From Siderastrea siderea (taxonomy: Eukaryota; Cnidaria; Anthozoa; Scleractinia; Rhizangiidae), in contig OZ034979.1 in the NCBI GenBank assembly GCA_964030785.1, positions 36,816,484 to 36,880,483 of the forward strand: a stretch of 64,000 nucleotides of DNA, written 5' to 3'. The notes beneath the pieces were generated by a model. It made no database searches, was not told where the DNA came from, and worked only from the letters and a program-made list of their open reading frames with translations. Positions within the stretch are counted from its first letter, which is position 1, and each line of letters begins with the position of its first letter. Below, one piece after another: positions 12,136-25,373 of the stretch. Made by a program: the position numbers and the translations under genes.

Positions 12136-14129
12136 GTGTAGATTAGCGTGGGGCGCCATCAAAGCAAGAACAACAGAGGTCAAGAAGAGACAAATCACTA
12201 GGCTAATAACGCTATTGATCGCTAATTTGATTGTAAGTGTGTGAGCTTTGTTGTTGCTTTTATCTGTTTGTATAAACCGTTACAGTGTTTTGTGTGCGTA
12301 ATTGTATAATTTTGTTAATTTGTGTCGAGGGCTTTGTGGCGGGACCGCAATCTTCTTCGCGGGACCAGCAAGGTCAAAATAAATCAGTCACGTTTTTTCT
12401 CTAAAATACGCAACGAGTAGTCTTCAGAATAGGACGTTATATTCACTGTTCACACACGTTTAAATTCGGTATATTTTTTTACGGATTGATTCAGCCGTTC
12501 TCCATATCAATCCGTTTGAGTGTGGGCTATTGTTGATTTCTAGATTTCACTCCAAATAATCACAGCGGTGTGATCGATTTCCGTCTCTTTGTGAGTACCT
12601 ACTTTTGTTGACTCTCTTCAATCTTTTGTCTGACTGTCCTTGTGTTAATTATCTTGGTTTTCTGTTTTTAAATCTGTGGCCTTTTACGCTGCTTAATGCA
12701 ATCTATTGGCTTTTTAAAATATTGATTGTGCGGTAATTTTGATCTGTGTGGCATAATTGCTGCTTCCTGCGAGGGGAATATTGTTGTGGTTGTTTTGCTG
12801 TCGTTATCGTGTGGTGTTGCGCTTGCGTGGCCTTTAAAATTGTTTCATTGTTTCTTTTTGTTAAAAAAAACAGCATGCCTTCGGGAATAAGCTGTATTTG
12901 GTTTTCAAATTTGGTGTATATAATATTATATAGTCTGGTGTTGAACACACAAGTGTGACAACAAATTGACAGAAAAATCACAACTTTTAAATTTACTGAA
13001 TGATATAATTATTTCATAAGAAAGAAAAAAAACAAGAAAATAGTTTTAATTATAATAAAATAGTTATAGATAATAACAACTAAAAGAAAAGTGACATAAT
13101 ATTAATGTAATATTATTGTAGTGTCAATAATTATTATTTAGCAGAAAATGAAAAGAAACGAATTATGAATTAAAAAATGGTATTTCTTTTAATTTTGGTA
13201 ACAACAATTTTGCTGTATGATTTAGTATTTAACGTTACTTGTTTTTCTCCCTGAATAATGCCATTTCTTTGTGTATCTTGTGGCATGTTCTGTACAGTCA
13301 TGTTGTAATGGCAGCTATTTCAGAAGCCTTTCCAAACATTGCAAGGCTGCCTCATAGCCTTTACATCCCTTCAATTAAGTTCCTGCCAAATTCCAATTTT
13401 AAAAAAAATGCCACGCCAATGGAGTGGGGCAAGTGTTCATCAGACAAATTGATTCAAATTTGGGTGTGCTTCACTGGGCACTGTTACTGTTGTTATGCTT
13501 GTGTTTACAACAGTTTAAAACAAGGCAATTGCATCACACTCTCCTGTCCAATTTTTATTCAACCAATACTTTTGTTTGTACTGTACTTTAACTTACAATC
13601 ACTGTCCTCATGAACTGGGAAATTATGTGCAAAACTTGTTCAAAGCACATTGTAAAGTATAGCCAAACACTAAATTATTTGTTGGAGATTATCTTCTTTC
13701 CTGCTGTTGTTATTATAAAATTGTTTTTATATCTGCTTGAACCTCTTTATAAGATTTGTTTACATCTCAACTCACTATCTAAATTCTCCCTTGTGCAATA
13801 TTTTTGGAATCTAGCATCAAAGATTTTCCTTTCCACTGTTGTGGTTACATGTCTCTTCCTGTATTACAGCATCTTGTTACATCTTACTACAAATCAAACT
13901 CTGGTAGTGGGCCATTCTGTTCCCTTTTACTTAGCAGCCACTGCTCTCATTCTGACCATATCTGCTCTACCCTATCGGTTTCTGGCGATTTCATATTTGG
14001 TAGTTGTTACAACAGTTGGTGAAAGCTTTGATGCTAGCTCCACTCATCCTACACACCTTCCCCTGTTGTTCCCTGTTTTGTATCTTTTCCTTGGTATGTT
14101 GTTAAGTTATCCTTGTATAAAAATGGTTG
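12136..14129. other. AT/T-rich stretch, no supported gene
   Basis: Long hydrophobic frames (for example plus-strand 13610-14425) arise mainly from T-rich composition. Only the 3' part of that frame resembles a real protein; see the pseudogene entry that follows. 12960-13240 is very AT-rich. Confidence 0.4.
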
Positions 14130-15400
14130 AACTTCACCACCCTGACAGTATGGTGTTCAGGTTAAAAAGGTTTGTTACATCTATTTTAGTAATAGATATA
14201 ACAGGAAAATCACACTCTTTTACCTTTGCGTCATATGCAACTGTCTTTGACTTGAGATCACCGGTGAATTCCAAATTTAACATAACACGAAGTGATTTAT
14301 ACTGGTTATCAACCAGTGGTAAACCTTTACATGACTTTGTGTCATTAAAAGAAATATCTGGGGCTGTAATTATGAATGGGCATTTAACTGGAGGTGCAAA
14401 ATGTTGCAGGCACTCACAAATTTGACAGCCTAATTGGGAGGTATGAAATTAAGTGCAGCCTTCGATCAAGACTCCTAACTGGTGATGTGGAAAATGTAAA
14501 GAATCTAAGAGTGTGTGATACACACTACGCCAGTTTAACATCCAGAGGGCACAAGCGTGCAAAGGGTAAAAGTTCATCAAAATCTCGAAGTTAATGTATT
14601 CAACAATCTGTTTAATTTGCAGTAGCATGTACCTTTCTAGACGAGCAAACTGGAAATAAAACTGATTTTCACAATGACCTTTATCAAGCTAAAGATTCAA
14701 ATGACAAATCTAAAGTAAGCTACATATGTATGTCATGTCAGCCATTCTTTTTGAGATCTGTCAAAATACAGGATGAATACATAAAAGCTCAAGCTATGTT
14801 TGAAGAGACACAACGTTCCAATCCATCACTTTGGTCTGACCCTGCCATCCAAGCCAAACCACACACAGAAAGCATCACTTCCACTCAAACGTCTGATGAA
14901 CCAAAAGCAAAATATGAGTTGCCATGATTTCAAAATTAAAAGCAGGGATTTACTGCAAGGGTTACTACAACTTCTGGAAGACCAAAGACCCACAGAAAAC
15001 ACAGCTGAGGGATGCTATGCTTCTGGAGAAAATCTCTCAGAGCCCTTGCAACCAAATGCATACACAATCTTTCAATCTGTTCTCCATGTCATCAAATGAT
15101 GTGTGCAACATGTCCAATTTGTTTGACCAAACACCTGATTATCAAATGGTAAAAACAACAGAATTATGGGAGTACAGAGAATTTGACAGACTGCGGATCA
15201 ATTACACCAAAGCTGGGAAACGATTATAATCACTTGGAGCAACTCAGGCGTTTCATTTTAAAGAAGGGATTTCAAGAGCCCTTGATTATCTCATGTGACC
15301 TGCACAATGGTCCCGCTTATTTGACCGAGGGAAACCAACGCCTCTGGGTCACATTGAGAGAAGAAATCCCTTTTGTACCCTGACGTGTGATTCCTCACTG
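14130..15400 (+). pseudogene. Broken gene: ubiquitin-like, Cys-rich and ParB-like pieces
   Basis: Consecutive plus-strand frames look like parts of one protein separated by frameshifts. First, a beta-grasp/ubiquitin-like stretch (14170-14395) contains YWLSTSGKPL and ends in a GG after NGHL. Next comes a Cys/His segment (about 14395-14590; KFDSLIGRYE, VCDTHYASL). A segment with CMSCQPFFLRSVKIQ follows (14730-14930). Last is a segment (15180-15383) with YLTEGNQRLWV and IPFVP, which resembles ParB/sulfiredoxin-like proteins. Its frame changes at about 15230, and it ends at a TGA just after IPFVP. No uninterrupted gene exists. Domain names are inferences from short motifs; I do not recognise the full family. 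Confidence 0.35.
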
Positions 15401-17126
15401 ATTGCCACCTAATGGATTATGTAAAAATATTGATGCAGATCTTAAAGGATTACAGTCTTAAGAAGTCATGCTTCCAGAGCATTTAGGACTAACGTTGCTT
15501 AACTCCAAGCCAGTTCAATTTTAGACCCATAACTACCATAAACTTCCAAGTAACGATCAGGGTATACCTTGACAAAGTGAAGCAAAACATGGAGGCAGTA
15601 GGCTTAAGCTGTCATCCTTAATATGTAGGACATGTCCTTCCCCTGACAGAATTAAAAAATCATTTGACTTCATGAACCACAACGCACAGCACAACACATA
15701 CTGTACATGACTTGTACAGGTTAGACGCCTCAGTGGACCACTGGCTTATAACTTTTGTCTTGTTTTTCAGAAAAAATAACAGTGGATTCCGTGCAAGACT
15801 GTTTGTAATAGACTACTGAGCCTCGTTATCATACACCGTAGGACAAAGTTTATACCTGCCAATTGTGTTCTCCATATTTGGTTTAACTGCTGGCATTGAT
15901 TCTTCATAAAGGCTCTACTGACAACCCGGACAAAGGCATTTGTTACTACAGTCCGTTATAACACTCGAAGAGGTATAGTACACCGAACGTCACAAAACAA
16001 ACCGTTTTTTTGTCAGGCACCACTGCTTTGTTTTGTGATAGAACACCTGATAAACAACTATAAAATTCCTTTGCTCAAGTTTAAGCTACCTGACTCTTGG
16101 CAGTACTACCCTCTGATTCCTATTTCATCATGATTTACTTTAACCGATTGTTGAACTATGTCAGTTGTTTGTTGTAACCAGAAATCAACCTTGCATAAGC
16201 AAAAGTCTAAACCATAAAAAATCATTTAAATGATAATCGGCTATTTTCACGGAAATTTTCTTGTTATGTCATCCAGATTCGTCAACTGGATTCTTCAGAA
16301 AACGATGGTTATGCTCATGGACACGTCATTCACACATTTATGAGTACTACCGCTTTTTGTGTTTTAAAAGTGCTTGCGTGTTCGTGCTCTAACGTATTTC
16401 ATGGTCATGACTTCATATAATTGGTGACGATTTTTCCTGGTGACTGTGATTTCTCTTGTGTTGAATCAGACCTGGATTGTAGTGTATTTACGCTAATCCC
16501 AGTAACGCGTGTCATTGTTCTCTCATGGTGGCAATATTAGCTGGATTTACGAGTGGATTTATTGTGACGAAACAACAGATGCCTCTTCGCTGGGTACTAA
16601 TCAGGCTGAGCGTCTTTTTCAAGGCGAGGCCTGGTAGGCATACTTTCATATGAAAATGAGTTTTATTTGCATGAAAATGAAAAGTGATTTTCACATAAAC
16701 GGCTTTGCACCAGGATTTGCTTAAAAAAGGGAGGCACAGGAGAATTCGGCAATGGATTATTCTACCCTTCACTACTGGAGTGGTCTTTAATTGAATGTCG
16801 TAAAACCAATACCAAACTGCTTATTCTGACCAATCAGAAAAGACACAAGCGACACAACCAGCCAGTCAGAACTCGCAGCGGAAACATGTAACTGGCGTCA
16901 AGCGCGGGAAATTACGCGTGCTACCAAGTCGCGATTCGTTTTGGTTTTACTTCTGATTAGTTGAAAAAATGGCACGAGTTGTTTTAACCAGTCATGCGGC
17001 ATAGTAATGCAAGATTAAAGCAAAGGCAAATTACTCTCGAAGCTCAATTGAAAACCTGCTCTACTAAGAAAAAAGAAATCGAGTATTTCGTTTGTTTTTT
17101 CTTTAAAGTAAGGACCGACCTAACAA
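15401..17126. other. Intergenic stretch upstream of the 17.1-kb gene
   Basis: No supported gene. 16960-17126 may hold the 5' untranslated region or an upstream exon of the following gene. A short frame starting MRHSNARLKQRQ at 16994 looks helical but is not clearly spliced to it. Confidence 0.35.
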
Positions 17127-17794
17127 ATGAGGCTCGTGAATGCGGAGGATCTTTTTGCAAAAAGCAACTCATTTTCCCGCGCTTTCAGTCGGTTTCTTGA
17201 GTTTGCCTCCAGTTCTGATTGGTTCAAAACCAGATTTGCTGATGAGGAGCATTTCAAGGGATATGTCCCAGTTCTGGTGAATTACATGAAGTAAGACCCA
17301 GCAAAAGGGGTCAACATTTCCAATCATCACCGTTTAAAAAAACTATTGGGAACCCTGTTAAATGTTGGCACCCTGTTACATGATGTTCAATGATTTTGAA
17401 GGACGTTGAATGATGTAGAACGGTGTTGAACAAAGTTTTATTCCTGTTAAACATTCGTACAACAAAGCTGTTCCCCACAATGTTGAATGATAATGAATCC
17501 TGCTAAGGGACCAAAAGGTAGAATAAAATATTTTCTTTGTGAACATACTATTTAGACTTGGAATATATCAACTCAATTCGTTGAATACTTTCACTTTTAT
17601 TTCTTTGCAGGTGTAATTTGTTGTTCCATATCATTCCCCAGTTGTACGGCTACTCGGCGAACACTAAAGTCGTGTTACAAAATGTGCGTCTGAAATGTGA
17701 ATTCGAGTCTACTTTGAACTGTACCAGTAAAGATGGGAATGCTGTTGTGTGCAGATTTGATTTTGATTCGGTTAATCCCTATGAACATTTGACG
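17127..17794 (+). CDS. Two exons of an unknown host gene
   Basis: Exon 1 (17127-17290) starts with an ATG and reads MRLVNAEDLFAKSN through FKGYVPVLVNYMK, ending at a GTAAG donor in phase 2. Exon 2 (17611-17794) follows a T-rich tract ending TTTGCAG, completes the split Lys codon, and reads CNLLFHIIPQLYGY through NPYEHLT, ending at GTAAGT in phase 0. Both joins keep one frame of 115 codons with ordinary composition. At least one more exon must follow; I could not place it. No domain recognised. Confidence 0.6.
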
Positions 17795-19178
17795 GTAAGT
17801 GTAACTTCAATAAGGGGTGCTCGCTTTTTGCCGCAGTGGCCTTGCAATCAATTTTGTTTATTTGCACTTCGTTTTTATGCTTTGTAAGTACGCAATTGTT
17901 ATGTCTTGCGATAAATTATAAAGGTAAAATATGTTGTAAATTATTATTACGATTATGATTGTTATGATTATAATCATTATTGTAATTATTATGATTATTG
18001 TTATTATTATTTTTAATAATAGTAATAATAATAATTTTCAAATTAAAACAATGTTTATTACAATTTTACAATTATTATTACTATTATTATTATTATTATT
18101 ATTATCATTACTAAATCTCCATCAAAAAGCCCGAGATCTGAACGGGCCGAACCTATTCAGCTTGAAGCTCGAGGGAAGGGGAGGGGAGCTGACTTTGAAA
18201 GTTTATGATTTTTTTACTCTGAATATGCAAGCCAAAGCCAGCAAACTTTCTGACTTTTCCTAAAATTTATCTGCGAACAGTTTAGTAGGACATATCGTTG
18301 TTTAGCAAATCTAACGTTACCATGGCAACCATATTTTGACAGACAGTTTTCGTAAAATTTTAAATGCGCTGTTTTGTATAAAGTTTTTACTTTATTTCGT
18401 TAAATTTTAAATTTTTATATCACTTGAATATTTTTTTTATTGCTTTTAACTACTAAAAAGCCTAGCCTGAAAAGAATTAAGCTGCACATTCCAATTAATT
18501 GTCTCGGTAGACTCGAAGGTAACTGATGAGTATGATGCAGGCATGAAAGGTGTGGATGTGTCCGTCTTCGATACTAAAACTTAGCACGATTTTTTTTCTT
18601 TTTTTAAAATCTTTCCACTGATTTCCGATTCAGATTATGCTGTGCATTACATGTTATCTCTTGTCTTCTCCTGGCTTCTGTGTGACGCAGGAAATCGCGA
18701 TAAAATCGCCAAGGCAGACCACGTTTCAAAACACTGAACAAGGCAGAAAATAAGCTAGACGACCCGCTGGTAGCACCACAGATCCAAATACAAGATTTTT
18801 ATAGGCTTTCTGGAGCTTTATAATTTCTGATCACAGCGGATACGTTACAATGGTTCGTCTTTAGTTCCCACCCACATTGAAGAGAGAGAATCTATTTTTT
18901 TAGCATTTAGGTTGGAAACTCAGCCGAATCACATTTTGTGCGTGTGTCTTAAAGCCAAAACGGAAATTCCGTAAAAGATTTGGCGCGCGAGTTTGTCAAA
19001 TTGGAACTGTGTTGCAAATGAGATAGCATTCACAATTTCAGCGAGGCCTAGTACTTGTCAGAGGTGAAATATGTGAAATATCATATATGTAAACTGCCGG
19101 TAAAATATTAAATGAAAGAACATCGGGGTTATTAATGCAACTTAAGCAGTTGCGAAAAAAAGGCTAAGAAAATTAGAT
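17795..19178. other. Intron or intergenic stretch with AT microsatellites
   Basis: 17940-18115 is a run of imperfect TTA/ATT/GATTAT trinucleotide repeats. No supported exon in the remainder. Confidence 0.5.
17940..18115. repeat. AT-rich trinucleotide microsatellite
   Basis: Imperfect (TTA)n/(ATT)n with interspersed GATTAT units. The resulting Ile/Leu-rich open frame is not a gene. Confidence 0.85.
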
Positions 19179-19226
19179 GTGAACGGGATTTAAACCTATG
19201 GCCCTGCGATTACCAGTGTAGCACCA
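19179..19226 (-). repeat. tRNA-derived SINE remnant (head region)
   Basis: On the minus strand this shows a Pol III B-box-like GGTTTAAATCC within a T-arm-like hairpin, next to degenerate tRNA-like sequence. No intact tRNA fold. It looks like the decayed head of a tRNA-type SINE. Confidence 0.35.
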
Positions 19227-19790
19227 GGAATTATATCTCCCATGATTCTTATTTAGTTATTAGAAATTTTGGACTCTTAATGTTAAGAAATTTCTTTGAC
19301 TGAATCTGAAAATTTTTCAGTCTACCAATCCACCCAATTTCAAGATTTTTCATTTACATTTCAGTCTTAATTTTTTTTTCCTTTTCATGGCCGGAAACAT
19401 CCACTGTCATCATCACGGCAAATGACGGAAATTAAACTGACGCCGGGCTCCTGCTGAAGCAAATAGGTTCTTTGAAAGGAAATATTTTGTTGACAGCGGA
19501 ACATTGCTTGTGAGCTTACCACCCAAATAGAATGGCAACGGATATACAAAGATGGCAAATTATGAGATTCCTTTAATGAAAATGCTGACAATTTTTTACC
19601 AAACCGCGAGTCTTGAAAAAACGTAAAGATAGAGAGTCTAAATAAGAAAAATCCATTTTTAAATTAAACTTTTCCAAAGAGTTAGTTGTGCAGAGATTTT
19701 ATTTGTGTTTTGGGTTAAGCGTTTGCTGAGAAATACGTAAATAGGGCTTAGTTTACGTTGGCTGTTTCGAAGAGAATAGCATGTATAATG
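19227..19790. other. Intergenic stretch before the LINE
   Basis: No supported feature. Confidence 0.4.
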
Positions 19791-19797
19791 ACCGGGT

Positions 19798-22700
19798 TTG
19801 TGGAAATTCAATAATACCCTATTAGAGGATGAGAACTACAAAGAACTTATCATGTTCTATTATCCGCAAATTGTCGAAAAACACTCGGAAGTAACAGATA
19901 AAAAACTACTATGGGAACTAATAAAAGTGGAACTGCGCTCTAAAACTATAAAATATTCGAAACGAAAAAGAAGAGAAATTAAAGATATTGAAATCACTCT
20001 TCAAACTAGGCTACAAGATCTTGACAATAAAATTTGCAACAGTAACATTTTAGATAAAGAAATCTTAGATAGTTACGAGGCCCCCAAAGAGGAGTTAAAA
20101 CGCATACACGAGTTAAGGGGACATGAGGCTATGTTCAGGTCAAAAATGAAATGGATAGAACAAGGCGAAAAACTAACAGAATATTTCTTCAACTTGGAAA
20201 AATCGCTTTATGCAAAAAAATTCATTCGCGAGTTAAAGTTGGAAAATGACGAGATTACATCAAATCCTACACTAATAAACAAAGAAATTGAAAGCTTTTA
20301 TGCTAACATGTGCACTTCAAAGATTGATGGAACCCGAATATCGCAACAAAATATACCCTTTGAAGACTTTATTGAAGGCTTTAATACTCCCAAGTTGGAA
20401 AATGACGAGATTACATCAAATCCTACACTAATAAACAAAGAAATTGAAAGCTTTTATGCTAACATGTGCACTTCAAAGATTGATGGAACCCGAATATCGC
20501 AACAAAATATACCCTTTGAAGACTTTATTGAAGGCTTTAATACTCCCAATTAAGCAAGGAAGAGCAAGAACACTTAGATCAGGACTTGACCTGCAAAGAG
20601 CTTGAAGACGCATTAAGTAGCTTCGCTGATAATAAAACGCCAGGGGGAGACGGATTCACAAAAGAATTTGACGAAGCTTTCTTTGATCTTCTTTGGAAAG
20701 ACTTACTCAATTCATCCAACGAAGCTTTTAGAAAGGGATCACTTTCCATTTCTCAGAGAAGGGGTATAATAACACTGGTTCCAAAGGGCGATACCAACTT
20801 AACTGATTTATAATTAACGAATTGGCGACCTATATCTCTACTTGATGTCGATTACAAAATTTTGTCCAAGTTGCTGGCGACGAGAGTCGAAAAATAACTA
20901 CCAAACTTAATTCATACTGATCAAACTGGGTTCGTTAAAGGAAGATACATAGGTCAAAATATAAGGCTCTTGAGCGATGTAATGGATTACGCTGATTATA
21001 AAAAACTTCCAGGAATTTCCCTTTTCGTTGACTTCGAGAAAGCTTTCGACACTTTGGAGTGGAATTTTATATCAAAAACACTAGAAGTTTTTAATTTTGG
21101 GCCCAAATTTAGAAATTGGTTCTCCATTCTTTACAATGGCACTCAAAGCTCAGTTATAAATGGTGGATATACAACCTAACCGACTATTTTGAAATATCAA
21201 GAGGTGTGAGGCAAGGCTGTCTCCTTAGCCCTTTCCTTTTCATCCTTGCAGTAGAATTACTGGCTTTTAAGATTTGAAATGAACCAACCTGTGGAGGCAT
21301 TATGTTACCTAACCAATTTGTGGATGACACTACTATCATCAGCAATAATACGGATTCTCTTAAATCGTACTTACAAATCACTGAATGGTTTGGGAGTCTC
21401 TCCGGACTTAAATTGGACAAAAAGAAACCAAAGCAATGTGGATTGGAACTATGAAGCACAACAAATCTAAGATATTAGAGTTTAAAAGTACGAAAGACCC
21501 GATCAAAGTCCTAGGAGCTTTTTCATCCTACAACCCAGACAAAAACTTTGAATTAAATTTCCTCAGTAGGTTCAGAAGAAAGAAAACAAAATTGAATCTG
21601 TGGCTGTCAAGAGATCTCACACTTTATGGAAAATCTTTATTAGCTAAAGCACTAGGAGTATCCCAGCTAATTTATATTTGTGGAATAATAAAAAAGATAA
21701 AATCAAGAGGCTACTGAGTCATGTACCAACCACTCGCGGATGGAGGAATTTTATAAATTTTGCAACCATGGTTAAGTCTCTACGCCTAACCTGGATTAGC
21801 AGAATATTGAGTGACACCGACGATTTGTGGAAAGTGATCCCAAATTTCTTTCTTTCAGAATACGGAGGATTATCTTTCCTTCTCCGTTGTAACTACATCC
21901 TTGCTTCCGTAAACAATAGCCTCCCTATTTTTATTTTATCAAGAATTATTGCAATACTTTAAGGAACTGAAAAGCGTGACCCAGATCTTTTCCTGTGGTG
22001 AATCTATACTTTGGAATAATAGAGCAATAGCCATTGAAAATCATTCGTTTTATTGGAAATCCTGGGTTGAGCGTGGAATTTACTTTATTCAAGATATTCT
22101 AAACTCCAATGGAAACTTCTTGACGCTTGATGAATTCCAAACCAAGTTCCAGATTAAAACAAACTTTTTAAAATACTTTCAATTGATAGCAGCTATACCT
22201 TTAGATTTAAAAAAGAAAACCAAGACTCATGCAGCTCCTACGCGTGATTTACTGGAGACAACTACGATGTCCACCTTTCCAGGAAAAACTAATTTAGATC
22301 TATCCGTCATGGGCTGCAAAAATTACTACAAACTTTTCAACGAAAGTTGTGCCACTGAACTGACGGGTGTTAAGAAGTGGAAAGATAAATTTCCTAATGA
22401 TTTTGTAGATTGGAGCAAAAAATTCTTACACATCTATCGATCATCAAAAGATAACAAATTGAGACAATTTTCTTTCAGATTACTTCATAGAACAATCGTA
22501 GCAAAAAAAAGAACTCAACAAATTTCGTTTAGTTAATGACGCAGCATGCACATTTTGTTCAAACCCCGACTCGATTGAACACACCTTTTTAGACTGCAAT
22601 GTTGTAACATCCTTTTATTCCGAAGCATTCTCCTGGTTTAATCAAACCTATGATACTAACATTTACCTCTCAAATAAACAAATTACACTTGACGACATAA

Positions 22701-23046
22701 CCCCTGTAACGCGATTGTCAGATCCCATAAAACGCAGTTTACATTTATTCGTTTTATATTTGAAGCATTAACTTTAAACCTGCAAAAGTTTTGAAAAGAA
22801 ACCCGATCTTTTTTAATTCCGGAAAAAATTTTATTACAGTGGCATCTTGAAAAGTGTACTCTTCGTTAATTATTGGTCCGTTCTCTCATACGCGAAAAGC
22901 GCATTATATGGTCATCGTCTCTGAACTTCTCTTTTCCTCGAGTCTTATATCTGTAAGTACAATGATGTAAAGCTTATTCCGTGTTTTTGTAATTTGTAAT
23001 CCGAACCAACTGTATAAGATCCAAGCTTCATTGTAAAAAAAAAAAA
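19798..23046 (+). mobile_element. Decayed L1/Tx1-like LINE, 5'-truncated
   Basis: Plus-strand frames, broken by stops and frameshifts, read in order as a non-LTR retrotransposon ORF2. A pre-RT helical region contains WIEQGEKLTEYFFNLEK (about 20150-20210). Then come RT blocks with NWRPISLLDVDYKILSK (about 20820-20870), FVDFEKAFDTL (about 21025-21060), GVRQGCLLSPFLF (about 21205-21245), and the catalytic box as FVDD (about 21312). The later region includes WLSRDLTLYGK. No endonuclease domain precedes it, so the copy is 5'-truncated. It ends in an A-rich run at about 23033-23046. Several in-frame stops, for example after ATRVEK and after NGGYTT, show it is dead. Confidence 0.75.
20236..20547. 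repeat. Perfect 156-bp tandem duplication inside the LINE
   Basis: The 156 bases at 20236-20391 are repeated immediately at 20392-20547, apparently without a difference. Because 156 is divisible by three, the frame is kept and 52 residues (KLENDEITSN...) are doubled. The element around it is heavily mutated, so the identity suggests a recent event or an assembly artefact. Confidence 0.85.
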
Positions 23047-23524
23047 TTAATAAACATGTACTCCTCAGTTTTGTTATATCTACACGTTCACAGCGTTTTA
23101 ATTTCGAGATGGACGGAACGAAAAAGGCCTCCACAGTACCCTGGGTGGGAGAGGTATATTTTTGTTTTACCATCAGCCTACCATATAGCCATTCATGAAT
23201 ACCGTTTCAATGGAAATTTTCGTTTCATTCCTTCAATTAGAAAAATGACCATTTGATTTAAGACGAAATGCACAACGCAAAATGCGGTGAAATTCAATTC
23301 TAATTTTAATCGACATAATGTCACTGTAACTATCATGTGTTATCACTATTTCTTTACTTAGAATGCTCTATGTTTCTGTTTCCTAAGTGTGTATGTATTA
23401 CTTTCTGTGGAAAAGAGCAGTAAATTACCGCGGACCTGGTAAAACATGGACTACAACTCTCATAGTTTTAGCTAACGCAAAGCAAAATTAGTTTTGCCCG
23501 CTTCATTCTACGACAGTAATTTAA
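23047..23524. other. Intergenic stretch, no supported gene
   Basis: Nothing recognised between the LINE tail and the next MITE. Confidence 0.4.
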
Positions 23525-23530
23525 TTTACA

Positions 23531-24065
23531 CTAGGCTTGGATAAATTCTGCCGGCAGAATTTCGAGCAGAATAAGCGATTTGTGAGGCGAGCATTCTACC
23601 GGCAGAAGAAGGTATTTTCGAGCAGAATTTGAGCAAAAATAACGGAAAATCAGTGGCACTAATGATATGCAAAATAGTTGTAAGAAAAAATGAAAACTAA
23701 ATAAATCATGATAAATACAAAAAAATACAAAAAAATTACAGTCTTTATGCATTTGTTTGATGTTCCTTTTTGTAAAATGCTAATAAAAAATTCACTCTTT
23801 CGTTTAATACTAGTGATATTAAGTAAGATTAATTACAATTTTGCTACGCACAATGAATATCTAATTAAGCTTAGTATTTAAAGGTTAGGCCCAGGTTTGT
23901 GAAAATACAGAAGGCTCCGAAGGGACGAAAATTTTTCGGGTATCGAGCAGAATTCGAGCACAATAAGGGTGTCCGAGCAGAATTTCGAGCAGAATAAGCG
24001 ATTTTTACGAGCACTGCCGGCAGGCAAAATAAGCCATTTTACGAGCAGAATTTATCCAAGCCCAG
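23531..24065. mobile_element. MITE with GAGCAGAATTT repeats, 535 bp
   Basis: Termini are inverted (CTAGGCTTGGATAAATTCTGC at left, GCAGAATTTATCCAAGCCCAG at right, one mismatch), and both ends are flanked by TTTACA (23525-23530 and 24066-24071). Subterminal regions hold direct repeats of CGAGCAGAATTTCGAGCAG type. Non-coding. Confidence 0.7.
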
Positions 24066-24071
24066 TTTACA

Positions 24072-24609
24072 CCCTAATCACGTTAACTTAACTTTCACTA
24101 ACTTTACAGATAATTTTTCACAGTCGGTTGTGAGTTTCGCTCGACCGTTCGACTTTTCGAGATCCCTTTGTAGCGAGGAAAACTGTCAGTATTCTTCAAT
24201 TCCCTTTTGAATTTAGCACCGTTAGACTTCACAAGAAAACAACAATTAATCGCTTTCCGCTAACTGAGATAATAGCCGTGGTTACACCACTCTGGGTAAA
24301 CATGATTTCCCTAGTATAATTTTTCCGTGGAAAAATAGCTGGGGATCCTTGGTAGGTTGCATTTTCAGACTCGTAAAGAATTAGATGTTACTATAATGGG
24401 GAACGAGAAATAGTGGTCAGCGGTAATACCCCAAAAAATTAAGTTGAAGTCTGTGCAGTACTTCACAGCGGTCGTGCGTTTGAGTGCTGTGAAGTGCAGT
24501 ACGGCAGGCGGTGTGCGTCACGGCCCATAAAGGGTCATGGGTAAAAATATAACTGATGTCCATTACACTCGAGACGCGATGGAGTAAACACCTCACGAGA
24601 GACCTTACA
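24072..24609. other. Intergenic stretch, possible promoter region
   Basis: No coding feature. The final 200 bp precede a Kozak-like ACAATGG start. Confidence 0.4.
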
Positions 24610-24718
24610 ATGGCGGCAAAAATGGGAATTAAGACTCTGTTTCCCGTTTTGAAAAGAATAACTGAGGACACGAATTTAGATTGTTTTGACTGGTTAATGT
24701 TTTGGTTACATGGACCAG
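24610..24718 (+). CDS. Possible first exon (MAAKMGIKTLFPVL...)
   Basis: An ATG in a good context opens about 36 codons rich in hydrophobic/aromatic residues (FPVLKRITED, FDWLMFWLHGP). It ends CCAG before GTGAAT, a passable donor; reading on, a stop comes two codons later. No later exon located. Product unknown. Confidence 0.35.
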
Positions 24719-25370
24719 GTGAATAAGTTTTTCACGATCCGGAGTCTATCGAATGTGCAACCGTGCAGACTACGTTCGTTTCTCGGATAGTTTTTCGTAT
24801 TTGTTTGGTACTTTGACTAGATCAGCCGTAAAAGTGATCCACATCACTTAGTTTGCTGGTATCGTTCACTGAGTTACGCTACCGGGAAAGATTAGAGAGC
24901 GTGGACAACGAGTGAGGTGAGAAAGCCGGCTGACGTGTGATTACAGTTTTTTACAAACATGGAAATCAGATCTTCCTTCAGGCAAAGGAAGCAACACAAG
25001 GAAATAGCCTAACAACTTACTGAAAATGTATTAGACAAAAAGTAATTTGTGGTAGTCGTCCTGGAAATTCAAGTATTTCCTGATAACAGCCATTCAAAGG
25101 GATTCCCCAAGTTTGTTGATGTAAATTCACGGCTGCACAAAAATAAAAACTTTGTTGTCTTAATATAAACATCGTTTATGCTCTCGTCCTTGATTTTACT
25201 AATGGCTTGTACTTCATCAACCATGTTTCATTTTCTCTAATATCAAACACTGCACATTAGTCAGTTTTTCAACCTTGCTATATGACTAGTGATGCTGATC
25301 CCAAGGCAGAGCCATATTTCCATGTATATAATACTCCTCTGTTTCCTATTTTAACAAGTTACTAACCTAC
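24719..25370. other. Intergenic or intronic stretch
   Basis: No supported feature. Confidence 0.4.
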
Positions 25371-25373
25371 ATT

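Noticed and set aside
13610..14425. Multi-pass membrane protein
   Set aside because: Hydrophobicity of the first two-thirds reflects T-rich sequence; only the 3' part resembles a conserved protein and it is frameshifted.
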